From the NCBI GenBank assembly GCA_963807735.1, contig CAWEDI010000005.1:1-64000 (forward strand): a stretch of DNA of 64,000 nt, in the 5' to 3' direction. Below, in pieces: positions 38,912-47,512 of the stretch (position 1 is its first letter; the number at the start of each line of letters is the position of its first letter). A program made the position numbers and the translations under genes. The DNA comes from Roseiarcus sp963807735 (lineage in GTDB: Bacteria > Pseudomonadota > Alphaproteobacteria > Rhizobiales > Beijerinckiaceae). Under the pieces are notes generated by a model that had not been told where the DNA came from, made no database searches, and was given only the letters and a program-made list of their open reading frames with translations.

Positions 38912-40024
38912 ATGGCGAAAATCGAGCGCGTCGAATTGCGGATGGTCGATCTGCCGCCGAAGGTGAAGCGAACCGACGCCATTCAGAGCTTCGTCTCGCA
39001 GGAGACGCCGATTGTCTCGATCACCGATTCGGACGGCGCGGTCGGCGTTGGTTATTCCTATACGATCGGCACCGGCGGGTCCTCAATCATGCGATTGTTG
39101 TCCGATCACTTGGCGCCGCGTCTGCTCAGCCAGGACGCCGACCGCATCGAGGCAATCTGGCGCGAGTTGGAGTTTTCGACGCACGCAACCACGATCGGCG
39201 CCATCACCGCCCTGGCGCTGGCGGCGATCGACACCGCGCTGTGGGATCTCAGCTGCAAGCGCCGCGGGCTGCCGTTGTGGATCGCGGCGGGCGGCGCCAG
39301 CGATCGACGGCCGCTTTACACGACCGAGGGCGGCTGGTTGCACTTGCCCGCGGAGGCGCTGGTCGAAGATGCACTGGCGGCGCGAGCGAAAGGATTTCGC
39401 GGCGCCAAGATCAAGATCGGCCGCCCGCATGTCGCCGAGGATCTCGCGCGTCTGTCGGCGGTGCGCGCGGCGCTCGGCGAAGATTTTGAGATCATGACCG
39501 ACGCCAACCAGGGTTTCACGCTCGACGAGGCGATCCGTCGCGCCGGCCGCTTCGCGGAGCTCGACCTTGCCTGGATCGAGGAGCCGCTGCCGGCCGACGA
39601 TCTTGACGGCCATACCAGGTTGTCGCGATCTACCTCGACGCCGATCGCGATCGGCGAGTCGCTGTATTCGTTCCGGCACTTCCGCGAATATTTGGCGAAG
39701 GGCGCCTGCTCGATCGTCCAGACGGATGTCGCCCGCATTGGCGGGATCACGCCTTGGCTCAAGGTGGCTCATTTGGCGGAGACCTTCGATGCACCCATCT
39801 GCCCGCACTTCTTGATGGAATTGCACGTCAGTCTCGCTTGCGCGGTTCCGAACGGTCGCTATGTGGAATACATTCCGCAACTCGACGATCTCACAACCGA
39901 GGGCATGACGGTCGAGGGCGGGATGGCGGTTGCGCCAAAGGCGGCGGGCCTCGGAATCGCCTGGGATTGGGAGGCGATCCGACGCCGCAGCATCGCTGAA
40001 TTCACCACGACGATTTCCAACTAA
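38912..40024 (+). CDS. Enolase-superfamily sugar-acid dehydratase (mandelate racemase group)
   Basis: 370 residues. The catalytic layout is complete for the mandelate racemase subgroup: KIK at 166-168, metal ligands Asp197 (TDANQG), Glu223 (WIEEP) and Glu249 (IAIGES), and the Asp272/His299 dyad (QTDVARIGG, CPHF). Members dehydrate aldonic acids such as rhamnonate, fuconate and galactonate to 2-keto-3-deoxy acids. The neighbouring rhamnose-type mutarotase and COG3618 lactonase favour a 6-deoxy-sugar acid, which is inference. Confidence 0.88.
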   Translation: MAKIERVELRMVDLPPKVKRTDAIQSFVSQETPIVSITDSDGAVGVGYSYTIGTGGSSIMRLLSDHLAPRLLSQDADRIEAIWRELEFSTHATTIGAITALALAAIDTALWDLSCKRRGLPLWIAAGGASDRRPLYTTEGGWLHLPAEALVEDALAARAKGFRGAKIKIGRPHVAEDLARLSAVRAALGEDFEIMTDANQGFTLDEAIRRAGRFAELDLAWIEEPLPADDLDGHTRLSRSTSTPIAIGESLYSFRHFREYLAKGACSIVQTDVARIGGITPWLKVAHLAETFDAPICPHFLMELHVSLACAVPNGRYVEYIPQLDDLTTEGMTVEGGMAVAPKAAGLGIAWDWEAIRRRSIAEFTTTISN

Positions 40025-40036
40025 CGGGAGGTCCGC

Positions 40037-40366
40037 ATGCAGCGCATGGGCATGGTGATTGGCATCCGTCCGGAGCGTGTCGCCGAGTACAAGGAGATGC
40101 ACGCGGCGGTGTGGCCTGGCGTCCTCGCAAAAATATCCGAATGCAACATCCGCAATTATTCGATTTTCCTACGCGAGCCGGAGAACCTGTTGTTTGCTTA
40201 TTTCGAGTATCACGGCGAGGATTTCGCCGCGGATTCCGAGGGGATGGCGGCCGATCCGACGACGCAGAAATGGTGGGCGGTGTCGATGCCGTGCCAGCGT
40301 CGTCTCGACAGCGCCAAAGAAGGCGAGTGGTGGTCAACGATGCCGCCGGTATTCTTCCACCTTTGA
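40037..40366 (+). CDS. L-rhamnose mutarotase family protein
   Basis: 109 residues, normal for RhaM/RhaU. Family features visible: YKEMHAAVWPGVLAKISECN with the catalytic His, NYSIFLREPENLLFAYFEY, and KWWAVSMPCQ. It interconverts the alpha and beta anomers of an imported sugar so that a stereospecific dehydrogenase can use it. GGGAGG precedes the start. The sugar could be rhamnose, fucose or a related hexose. Confidence 0.9.
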   Translation: MQRMGMVIGIRPERVAEYKEMHAAVWPGVLAKISECNIRNYSIFLREPENLLFAYFEYHGEDFAADSEGMAADPTTQKWWAVSMPCQRRLDSAKEGEWWSTMPPVFFHL

Positions 40367-40379
40367 GCGCGAGGTTGAG

Positions 40380-41450
40380 ATGACCTTCAATCCCGCTTCG
40401 TTGCGTCAGGAATGGCAGCGACCAGGCGTACTACGGCCCATCGTGACGATCGGCGCCGGCTCGATTGTCGCTGACGCACATTTCCCCGCCTATCGAAAGG
40501 CCGGCTATCGGATCGCGGGCGTGTTCGATCTCGACCGCGCGCGCGCCCTCCAGGTCGCGGAGCGCTTCGAGGTTGAAAGGGTGTTTGCTACGCTCGACGA
40601 AGCGGTGACTGAAGAGGCCGTTGTCTTCGATCTGGCGACGCCGCCCGGCGCGCACGCCGAGACGCTGAGGGCGCTCCCTGACGAGGCCGTCGCGCTGATT
40701 CAGAAGCCGATGGGTCGCAACGAAGCGGAGGCCACGGAAATCCTCACGATATGCCGGAGCAAGCGGCTTGTCGCTGCGGTCAATTTCCAGTTGCGTTTTG
40801 CCCCGGCGATGCTGGCAATTCGTGACGCGCTCGGTGGCGGCCTGCTTGGCGATCTCACAGATGTCGAAGTTCATCTCGCCATCGATACGCCGTGGGATAA
40901 ATTCGCCTTTTTGAAGGGTCTGGAACGCGTCGAGATTGCTGTTCACTCAATTCATTATCTGGATCTGATTCGCAGCTTTCTTGGCGATCCCCAAGGCGTG
41001 CACGCCAAGACGCTCGGCCATCCGCAATCGAACATGGCGCAGACGCGCACCTCCGCCATTCTGGATTATGGCGACGATGTTCGCTGTACGTTGTCCGTCA
41101 ACCACAATCATGCGTTCGGGCGTAGGCATCAGGTTGCCGAAATTCGTTTCGACGGAACGGAGGGCGCGATGCACGCGAGCCTCGGCCTGCTGCTCGATTA
41201 TCCGCGCGGCGAACCGGATCGGCTGTCCATCCGGCCGCGCGGCGAAACGCAATGGTTCGACGTTCCCTTGCGCGGCGCCTGGTTCCCGGACGCCTTCGTT
41301 GGCCGTATGGCCAATCTGCAGCGCTTTGTCGCGGGAGAGGATACTGAGCTTGTCGCCAGTGTCGAGGACGCTTGGTCGACAATGGCGTTGGTTGAGGCCA
41401 TGTATCGCTCCAGCGCGGCGCCTACGACGGCGTTGTCGCGTCGTCCTTGA
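40380..41450 (+). CDS. Gfo/Idh/MocA-family oxidoreductase
   Basis: 356 residues. An N-terminal NAD(P)-binding domain (IVTIGAGSIVADAHFPAYRK) is followed by a substrate domain. The usual EKP signature reads QKPMG at about residue 117, a conservative change of a residue that positions the catalytic Lys. Likely the sugar dehydrogenase of the pathway, converting the sugar to a lactone. The alternative candidate is the epimerase-like protein at 43112. Confidence 0.83.
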   Translation: MTFNPASLRQEWQRPGVLRPIVTIGAGSIVADAHFPAYRKAGYRIAGVFDLDRARALQVAERFEVERVFATLDEAVTEEAVVFDLATPPGAHAETLRALPDEAVALIQKPMGRNEAEATEILTICRSKRLVAAVNFQLRFAPAMLAIRDALGGGLLGDLTDVEVHLAIDTPWDKFAFLKGLERVEIAVHSIHYLDLIRSFLGDPQGVHAKTLGHPQSNMAQTRTSAILDYGDDVRCTLSVNHNHAFGRRHQVAEIRFDGTEGAMHASLGLLLDYPRGEPDRLSIRPRGETQWFDVPLRGAWFPDAFVGRMANLQRFVAGEDTELVASVEDAWSTMALVEAMYRSSAAPTTALSRRP

Positions 41451-41460
41451 AAGAAAGTCG

Positions 41461-41925
41461 ATGATCGAGCAATCCATCTACTATGAGGACTATCAACTCG
41501 GTGCGGTGCGTCTGACGCATGGCCGAACCATAACCGAGACCGACTTTGTCGTGCACGCCGGGCATACCGGAGACTTCTTTCCGCACCATATGGACGCCGA
41601 GTTCATGAAGACCACGCCGTTCGGCCAACGCATCGCGCACGGCACCATGGTGTTCGCCATCGGCATCGGCTTGACCGCGACGCTTATCAACCCGGTTTCG
41701 TTTTCCTATGGCTACGATCGGCTGCGCTTCATTCGGCCGGTGTTCATCGGCGACACGATTCGCACCCGCGTCACGATCGCCGCCAAGGAAGACGACGAAC
41801 GCCGGCTTCAGCAGGGACGGGTGATCGAGCGATGCGAGGTGCAAAACCAGCGGGACGAAACCGTATTGGCCGCGGACCATATTCTGTTGGTTGATCGACG
41901 CGCGCCGACCGTACTCAGGGCCTGA
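41461..41925 (+). CDS. MaoC-family dehydratase/hydratase
   Basis: 154 residues, a hot-dog fold with an intact hydratase motif: HAGHTGDFFPHHMDAEF and RIAHGTMVF contain the Asp and His used for enoyl-CoA hydration. It shares FSYGYDRLRFIRPVFIGDTI with the altered MaoC protein at 33048-33623, so the two are paralogues that could form a mixed dimer. CoA substrates fit the class III CoA-transferase in the same locus. Confidence 0.87.
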   Translation: MIEQSIYYEDYQLGAVRLTHGRTITETDFVVHAGHTGDFFPHHMDAEFMKTTPFGQRIAHGTMVFAIGIGLTATLINPVSFSYGYDRLRFIRPVFIGDTIRTRVTIAAKEDDERRLQQGRVIERCEVQNQRDETVLAADHILLVDRRAPTVLRA

Positions 41926-41933
41926 CGACAGCA

Positions 41934-43115
41934 ATGAATGAGCGGCGCCAAATTGCGCTTAAGGGCATGTCGTGGGGTCATCCGCGCGGCTATGATCCGC
42001 TTGTCGCCGCCGCTACGGTGTGGCGCGCTGAACGGGGCGTCGACATCGCATGGGACAGGCGGTCGCTGCAAGATTTCGAGGCGTTTCCGGTTGAGACGCT
42101 GGCGCGACGCTATGACCTGATGGTGATCGACCATCCGCATATCGGCGAGGCCGTCGCCACGGGATCGCTGTTGGCGCTTGATTCGCCGGAGCGCGCGCCG
42201 GCTTGCGCGGAGCTCCGCGCCGCGAGCGTTGGACCGTCTTACGCGAGCTATAATTGGGGCGCGCGTCAATGGGCGCTGCCGATTGACGCGGCGGCGCAGG
42301 TGCAAGCGTTCCGCCACGACCTGCTGGCCGCGCCGCCTCAAACATGGCGGGACGTGATGTCGCTGGCGCGCGCCGGCCTTGTCGACTGCCCGATGCGATC
42401 GCCGCATTCGTTGATGTCGCTATACACGCTTGCCGCCAATCTCGGCGCCGCCTGCTCGCCCGACCGAGAAGATTTCTTCGATGCCGAAGCTGGCGCAGAG
42501 GCCGTGGAGCAACTTCGCGAACTTGTGAGGTTGCTCGATCCCGCGTGCTTTGACAAAGACCCGATCGAAGTCTTGGAAACGATGTCGGGCGCCGACTCGC
42601 GGATCGCGGTTTCGCCGCTCATCTACGGCTATGTGAGCTACGCTCGGCCGGGCTTCCGGGGCCGGGCGCTGAAGTTCGCCGACATCGCGTCGGCTACCGG
42701 GAGCGGTCCCGTCGGGTCCGCGTTGGGCGGGGCGGGGATCGCCGTTTCCGCCTACTGCCCCGATCCTATTGCCGCGAGCGAGTTCGCCTTCTGGATCGCG
42801 AGCGGACCGATCCAGCGCACGCTCTACGCGGAAGCCGGCGGGCAGCCGGCGCACGCCGAGGCTTGGGGCGACGCCCGCGTCAACGTTGAGGCGGGAGGCT
42901 TTTATCACGACACGCGCGAGACCCTTGACAAGGCTTGGTTGCGGCCGCGTCACCTTGGCTATCTCGGCTTCCAGCACGCCGCGTCCGACCGGTTGAACCA
43001 AGCGTTCAGGGCGAACGAGAGCGGCGCGCACGTGATCGCGGCGCTCAACCAACTGTTCCGCAGCAACGTCTCGGCCCGCGTTCGCGACGTTCACAACGAT
43101 CGGGGTTCAAGATGA
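41934..43115 (+). CDS. Family-1 solute-binding-protein homologue without signal peptide
   Basis: 393 residues resembling extracellular solute-binding proteins, but starting directly with MNERRQIALKGMSWGHPRG and no hydrophobic leader. Internal segments (YDLMVIDHPHIGEAVATGSL, RQWALPIDAAAQVQAFRHDL, GGAGIAVSAYCPDPIAASEF) fit the MalE-like fold. It sits between catabolic genes, not with the transporter genes. It may be a cytoplasmic ligand-binding or scaffold protein, and its stop overlaps the next start (ATGA). Confidence 0.75.
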   Translation: MNERRQIALKGMSWGHPRGYDPLVAAATVWRAERGVDIAWDRRSLQDFEAFPVETLARRYDLMVIDHPHIGEAVATGSLLALDSPERAPACAELRAASVGPSYASYNWGARQWALPIDAAAQVQAFRHDLLAAPPQTWRDVMSLARAGLVDCPMRSPHSLMSLYTLAANLGAACSPDREDFFDAEAGAEAVEQLRELVRLLDPACFDKDPIEVLETMSGADSRIAVSPLIYGYVSYARPGFRGRALKFADIASATGSGPVGSALGGAGIAVSAYCPDPIAASEFAFWIASGPIQRTLYAEAGGQPAHAEAWGDARVNVEAGGFYHDTRETLDKAWLRPRHLGYLGFQHAASDRLNQAFRANESGAHVIAALNQLFRSNVSARVRDVHNDRGSR

Positions 43116-44059
43116 AGGTTCTCGTCACCGGCGGCACGGGCTTCATTGGCGCGTCCGTAGTCAGAAATCTCCAGGCGCGCGGCATTGCAACGGTCGTTGC
43201 CGACGTTTCCGTGAACGCGGAATCGACGAAGGGTGATGGTCTTGCGAAGGAGCGCGTCGACGTCGCCGATGCTCGGTCGGTGGAGGCGGTGTTCGAACAT
43301 CATACCGACATCACGCATTGCATTCACCTCGCATATCTGATGAGCGCCGAGGTCGAGGCCAACCCAGCGCTGGGCGTCAACGTCAATGTGCTCGGCATGG
43401 TCAACATGTTCGAGGCGGCGGTGCGGCGTCGCCTGACCCGCCTGGTGTTCACGAGCAGCGAGACGATCTACGGCGCCGCGCAAGCCCGCTACGGCGATCG
43501 CCCGGTCGCGGAAGGCGACTATTGCGCGCCCGAGGATCATTTTTTCACCCACGGCGTGATGAAACTGCTCGACGAGTTCCTGGCGAGAAAATACGCCGAG
43601 AAATATGGCGTCAGTTTCGCCTGCGTGCGGCCGGCGGTGGTGTTTGGTCATGGGCGAAAGCGCGGCTCGGTGCTGTGGGCCGAGGATTTCGCCTCCCGCC
43701 CCGCCGAGGGCCAAATCGCACGGCTGCCGTTCTCGCGCCATTCGCGCGAGACCTGGATCTACAAGGACGACTGCGCCGAGCAATTGGTGCGACTGACGCT
43801 GAAGGACGCGCTTGCCCACTTCGCCTACAACAACGGCGGCGCTTATGCTTCGGGCGAGGAGATCGCGGCGGCGGTCCGACACTGGTTGCCCGATGCGAAG
43901 ATCGAGTTCGACGAGACGAAGCCGCGCACGCCGTTGATCGACTGGCAGGACGGGCGACGGCTCGAGCAGGAGATCGGGTTTCAACCGCGTTCGTTGCGCG
44001 AGGGCGTGCGCGCCCATATCAACGAGGCGCTTCGTGAAATGGACCGCAAGGAGATCTGA
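43112..44059 (+). CDS. Extended-SDR (NAD-dependent epimerase-like) protein, Tyr to His
   Basis: 315 residues. The Rossmann glycine motif VTGGTGFIGASVV and the Ser/Thr segment VFTSSETIYG are normal. The catalytic YxxxK position reads HGVMK (FFTHGVMKLLDEF), so Tyr is replaced by His while Lys is kept. The fold would still bind NAD; catalysis may use another base or be lost. Co-translated with the preceding gene. Possible roles are sugar dehydrogenase or epimerase. Confidence 0.85.
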   Translation: MKVLVTGGTGFIGASVVRNLQARGIATVVADVSVNAESTKGDGLAKERVDVADARSVEAVFEHHTDITHCIHLAYLMSAEVEANPALGVNVNVLGMVNMFEAAVRRRLTRLVFTSSETIYGAAQARYGDRPVAEGDYCAPEDHFFTHGVMKLLDEFLARKYAEKYGVSFACVRPAVVFGHGRKRGSVLWAEDFASRPAEGQIARLPFSRHSRETWIYKDDCAEQLVRLTLKDALAHFAYNNGGAYASGEEIAAAVRHWLPDAKIEFDETKPRTPLIDWQDGRRLEQEIGFQPRSLREGVRAHINEALREMDRKEI

Positions 44060-44060
44060 T

Positions 44061-45050
44061 ATGGCGCGCTATCGCAACACCGTGGTCGGCAGTTACCCGC
44101 GCCCGTCGCAGGTCGCCGACACCATGAAGAAGCCGACGCTTTCGCAAGGAGAGACGGATGAGATGGTCCGCTGGGCGGCGAAGGATCAGGCGGAACTCGG
44201 GCTCGACGTTATAACCGACGGCGAGGCTTACCGCGAGAACATGTACTACTTCTATCAGAAGCGCGTCGATGGCGTGACGTTCGAGGATATGCCGCGGTTG
44301 ACCTTTGGCGGCGCCGGCTTCGGCATCGAGTGCCCGCGCATTGTCGGGCGGATCGAGCATCCGCGGTTCGAGCTCGCGCACAATTGGCGCCTCGCCCGCG
44401 CCGCCGCGCCGGCGCATGCGCGCGTCAAACAAACGGTGACCGGGCCGCATGTGTTGACCCGGTTCAGCGTCAATGAGCGCAAGGACCTTTATCCCGACGA
44501 CCAGGCGGTGTGCCGCGCCTGGGCGGCGGTCTTGCGCGACGAACTGCGCGATGTCGTCGCGGCCGGTTGCACGGACATCCAGTTCGACGAGCCGATGTGG
44601 ACGGAATCGCCGGAACAGAGCGAATGGGCGGTCGAGGTCCTCAACGAACTCATCGCAGCCCTGCCGTCGCATGTGCGAATCGGACTGCATGTCTGCGGCG
44701 GCAATCCGCGGCGCAAACGCATCTATTTCACCAAGTATACCGATCTCGCGCCGGCGTTCCGCAAGGCGAAGATCCAGGAGGTTTCCCTTGAGCACTGCAC
44801 CTTGGCGTATGATCTGATGGAGCTGTGGTCGCTGTGGGATTTCAAGGGCGATCTGGCGCTCGGCGTCATCGATCAGCGCAGCGATGAAATCGAGACGGTC
44901 GAGCTTGTGCGCAAACGCGTCGAGCCGGCGCTCAAACATTTCCCGCGCGAACGACTCGTGTTGACCAGCGAATGCGGCTTCGGCCACGTGCCTCTCGACA
45001 TCACCCGCAAGAAGCTTGCGATCCTGGTCAAGGCGTCACATGAGCTTTAG
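44061..45050 (+). CDS. MetE-like zinc protein (single C-terminal domain)
   Basis: 329 residues, corresponding to the catalytic half of cobalamin-independent methionine synthase. Probable zinc ligands are His210 and Cys212 (LHVCGGN), Glu244 (VSLEH) and Cys305 (TSECGFG). The N-terminal half of true MetE is absent. Relatives include epoxyalkane:CoM transferase and uncharacterised methyl or alkyl transferases. Its presence in a sugar locus suggests demethylation of an O-methylated substrate or thiol transfer; both are inference. Confidence 0.82.
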   Translation: MARYRNTVVGSYPRPSQVADTMKKPTLSQGETDEMVRWAAKDQAELGLDVITDGEAYRENMYYFYQKRVDGVTFEDMPRLTFGGAGFGIECPRIVGRIEHPRFELAHNWRLARAAAPAHARVKQTVTGPHVLTRFSVNERKDLYPDDQAVCRAWAAVLRDELRDVVAAGCTDIQFDEPMWTESPEQSEWAVEVLNELIAALPSHVRIGLHVCGGNPRRKRIYFTKYTDLAPAFRKAKIQEVSLEHCTLAYDLMELWSLWDFKGDLALGVIDQRSDEIETVELVRKRVEPALKHFPRERLVLTSECGFGHVPLDITRKKLAILVKASHEL

Positions 45051-45069
45051 GCGCGACGGGGACAGTTGA

Positions 45070-45921
45070 ATGACACAGGCTCTGATAGACACCCATCTGC
45101 ATCTGATCTATCGCGATCGGCTCAACTACCCCTGGCTCCAGGAGGTTGCGCCGCTCAATCGCGACTTTCAGCTCGTCGCCTATCAGACGGAGGCGCGGCG
45201 CTGCGGCGTCACGGGCGCTCTGCACGTGGAGGTCGACGTCGCGCCGGAGTTGATCGAGGATGAAACGCTGCACGTGAGCGAGCTCGCGGGGCGCGGGGGC
45301 ACGCTGTTGCGCGGGGCAATCAGCGCGTGTCGTCCAGAGAATTCCGACTTTCCGGCGCTGCTCGACCGGCAGGTCGCGACGCCTCTCGTGAAGGGGTTCC
45401 GCCGCGTTCTGCATGTCGCTCCCGACGCGCTGAGCCAATCGGCGACGTTCCGCGAGAATTTGCGATTGCTCGGCGAGGCGGAGCGCCCGTTCGATCTGTG
45501 CGTGAGAGCGGATCAGCTCGACATCGCCGTCGATCTTGTCGACGCCTGTCCCGGCGTGCAGTTTGTGCTCGATCATTGCGGCGTGCCTGCGATCAAGGAT
45601 CGCGTCGAGCATCCTTGGCGCGAGCGGATCGCGGCGATCGCGGAGCGACCCAATGTCGTCGCGAAGATTTCGGGCGTCGTCGCCTATGCGGACGGCGAAA
45701 CCTGGATCCTCAACGATATCCGCCCCTATGTGGAGCATGTGATTGAATGTTTTGGTTGGAGCCGGGTGGTGTGGGGGAGCGACTGGCCGGTTTGCACGCT
45801 CACGTCGTCGCTCTCGAATTGGGTGGCGGCGACCTACGCGATCACCGCGGGGTGCAGCGAGGCGGAGAGGGCGCAGCTATTTGCAACGAACGCAAGGAGG
45901 ATATGGCGGCTCGGCAACTAG
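45070..45921 (+). CDS. COG3618 amidohydrolase, sugar lactonase-like
   Basis: 283 residues of the amidohydrolase-2 TIM-barrel family that includes L-fucono- and L-rhamnono-lactonases. HLH metal motif at residues 9-11 (IDTHLHLIYRDRLNYPWLQE), LDHCGVPAIK, and WGSDWPVC with the catalytic Asp. Last gene of the rightward operon. It would open the sugar lactone formed by the dehydrogenase before dehydration. Confidence 0.87.
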   Translation: MTQALIDTHLHLIYRDRLNYPWLQEVAPLNRDFQLVAYQTEARRCGVTGALHVEVDVAPELIEDETLHVSELAGRGGTLLRGAISACRPENSDFPALLDRQVATPLVKGFRRVLHVAPDALSQSATFRENLRLLGEAERPFDLCVRADQLDIAVDLVDACPGVQFVLDHCGVPAIKDRVEHPWRERIAAIAERPNVVAKISGVVAYADGETWILNDIRPYVEHVIECFGWSRVVWGSDWPVCTLTSSLSNWVAATYAITAGCSEAERAQLFATNARRIWRLGN

Positions 45922-45948
45922 AGCCGTTACCGATCAAGTTGCACCGCC

Positions 45949-46053
45949 GTCATGGCGAGCGAAGCGAAGCCATCCACGTCTCCGCCGAGCCGAGCTTCAC
46001 CGACTAGACTACGATCTCGGCGCGCTGGATTGCTTCGCTTCGCTCGCAATGAC
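45949..46053. repeat. Intergenic palindromic repeat 1
   Basis: Arms at 45949-45976 (GTCATGGCGAGCGAAGCGAA plus GCCATCCA) and 46026-46053 (TGGATTGCTTCGCTTCGCTC plus GCAATGAC) are inverted copies with two mismatches and a 49-base loop. This is a dispersed short palindrome type common between genes in Rhizobiales. Transcribed in either direction it would form a long hairpin at the end of the catabolic operon. Confidence 0.85.
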
Positions 46054-46132
46054 AATCCGATTCTGTCTGATCGGTATCTGCTCTAATACCAAATCTTGTC
46101 ATGCCTGGCCTTTTGGACTCTGATCCAATGCC

Positions 46133-46285
46133 GTCATGGCCGCGCTTGTCCCGGCCACGCACTTCATAACGTTACAAAGCAGTAGCAAAGCAATCACTGC
46201 TCTCGTTGCAGACAAAGCTTTGGCGTTCAGAAGCCGTATTGCCCTGTCCCGGCGTGGGTGCCCTCGACAAGCGCGGGTATGACGG
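46133..46285. repeat. REP-like GTCAT...CGCGCTTGTC elements
   Basis: One copy at 46133-46162 (GTCATGGCCGCGCTTGTCCC then GGCCACGC) and an inverted relative ending at 46285 (GTCATACCCGCGCTTGTCGA on the minus strand). Both resemble a third at 50273-50303. They are short dispersed repeats with no coding capacity. Confidence 0.65.
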
Positions 46286-46333
46286 TCTGAGACCCTTCCG
46301 CAATGAGCCGCTCTCGCTGAGTTTTGGTGAAAC

Positions 46334-46438
46334 GTCCTTGCGAGCGAAGCCAAGCAAGCCACGGCGCCGCTGATCCGCCCCATCCGGTTGGCGGACGATC
46401 TCGCGGAGCTGGTTGGCTTCGCTTCTCTCGCCATGACG
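46334..46438. repeat. Intergenic palindromic repeat 2
   Basis: A second, more decayed example of the element at 45949. The left arm has CCTTGCGAGCGAAGCCAAGC and the right arm GGTTGGCTTCGCTTCTCTCG then CCATGAC. Together the repeats fill most of the 560-bp gap between the lactonase and sohB genes; I see no gene there. Confidence 0.75.
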
Positions 46439-46483
46439 GCGCGATCCCGCGGCGGGCCGGGCCTGACGTCGCCCCGCCCAGCT

Positions 46484-47473
46484 TCACGCCAAGCTGCGAC
46501 TTACAGCCAGCCTCGCCCACATGCCGAGGCGATCCAGCAATTGCCGCAGCAACGGCTTGGGTTCATAACTCTTGAGGAGATAGATCGCGGCGCGGCCGCG
46601 CTGACGGAACAGATATTCGTCGCTGACGCAGATCTCGTCGACCAGCCCCAAGCCCAGCGCGTCGCGGGCGAGCCACACGTCGCCGTTGCCGACCTGGCTG
46701 ACGGCGACGCTCGGACGCAACTCCGCCACCATGCGCTTGAACGCATCGTGCGTCTCTTCGAGCTTGCCTTGGAAGTGCTGGCGACCTTCCGGCGTAATTT
46801 CGCCGAGCAGCGATACGCTGCGCTTGAACTCGCCCGCCGTCATCACCTCGACGTCGATGTCGTTCTTTTTCAGGATTCGGTTGAGGTTGGGCACCTGCGC
46901 GACCACGCCGATGCTGCCGATCATCGCGAACGGGGCGGCGATGATGCGGTCGGCGACCGCCGCCATCATATAGCCGCCGCTCGCCGCGACCTGATCGACT
47001 GAGATCGTCAGCTTCACCCCGGCCGCGCGCAGGCGTTGCAGGCGCGCCGCCGCAAGGCCGTAGCCGGTCACCGTACCGCCGGGGCTTTCGAGCCGCAGCA
47101 CCACCTCGTCCTTGTCCGGACGCGCCACGCACAGCACCGCGTCGATCTCGCGCGCCAATCGATTGACGCCGGAGGCCATCAGGTCGCCCTTGAAGTCGAG
47201 CACATAGACGCGCGGGTCGGGCGGCGTCGCCGTCTTGGCGGCCTTCTTCGCCGCCTTCAGGCGCGCCTTGCGCTCCTTCTTGGGGAGGAAGGAGGCGCCG
47301 AGTTGCACCTCGCGCTGGCGCCAGATTTCGTCGAGCCGCTCCAGCTCGATTTCGTCCGGCTCGCCGCCGCCGCCGCGCGCCAGCCGCGCGATCAGCGCCG
47401 CCGCGGCCGCGACCGCCAATGTCAGGATGAGCGCCTTTAGCGCGAAAGCGGCGATGTCGAGCCAGAATGCCAT
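46484..47473 (-). CDS. sohB: S49 family inner-membrane peptidase, SohB-like
   Basis: 329 residues. One N-terminal membrane helix (FALKALILTLAVAAAAALIA), then the SppA-type serine protease domain with SPGGTVTGYG, the nucleophile Ser in VAASGGYMMA and the general-base Lys in AGEFKRSVSL. Ser-Lys dyad enzymes of this family cut signal peptides or membrane proteins. ATG 47473 fits the family start. Confidence 0.9.
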   Translation of the reverse strand: MAFWLDIAAFALKALILTLAVAAAAALIARLARGGGGEPDEIELERLDEIWRQREVQLGASFLPKKERKARLKAAKKAAKTATPPDPRVYVLDFKGDLMASGVNRLAREIDAVLCVARPDKDEVVLRLESPGGTVTGYGLAAARLQRLRAAGVKLTISVDQVAASGGYMMAAVADRIIAAPFAMIGSIGVVAQVPNLNRILKKNDIDVEVMTAGEFKRSVSLLGEITPEGRQHFQGKLEETHDAFKRMVAELRPSVAVSQVGNGDVWLARDALGLGLVDEICVSDEYLFRQRGRAAIYLLKSYEPKPLLRQLLDRLGMWARLAVSRSLA

Positions 47474-47512
47474 AGGGGGATCTAACCTTTGCCGCGGCGC
47501 GGCGCCATGGCC

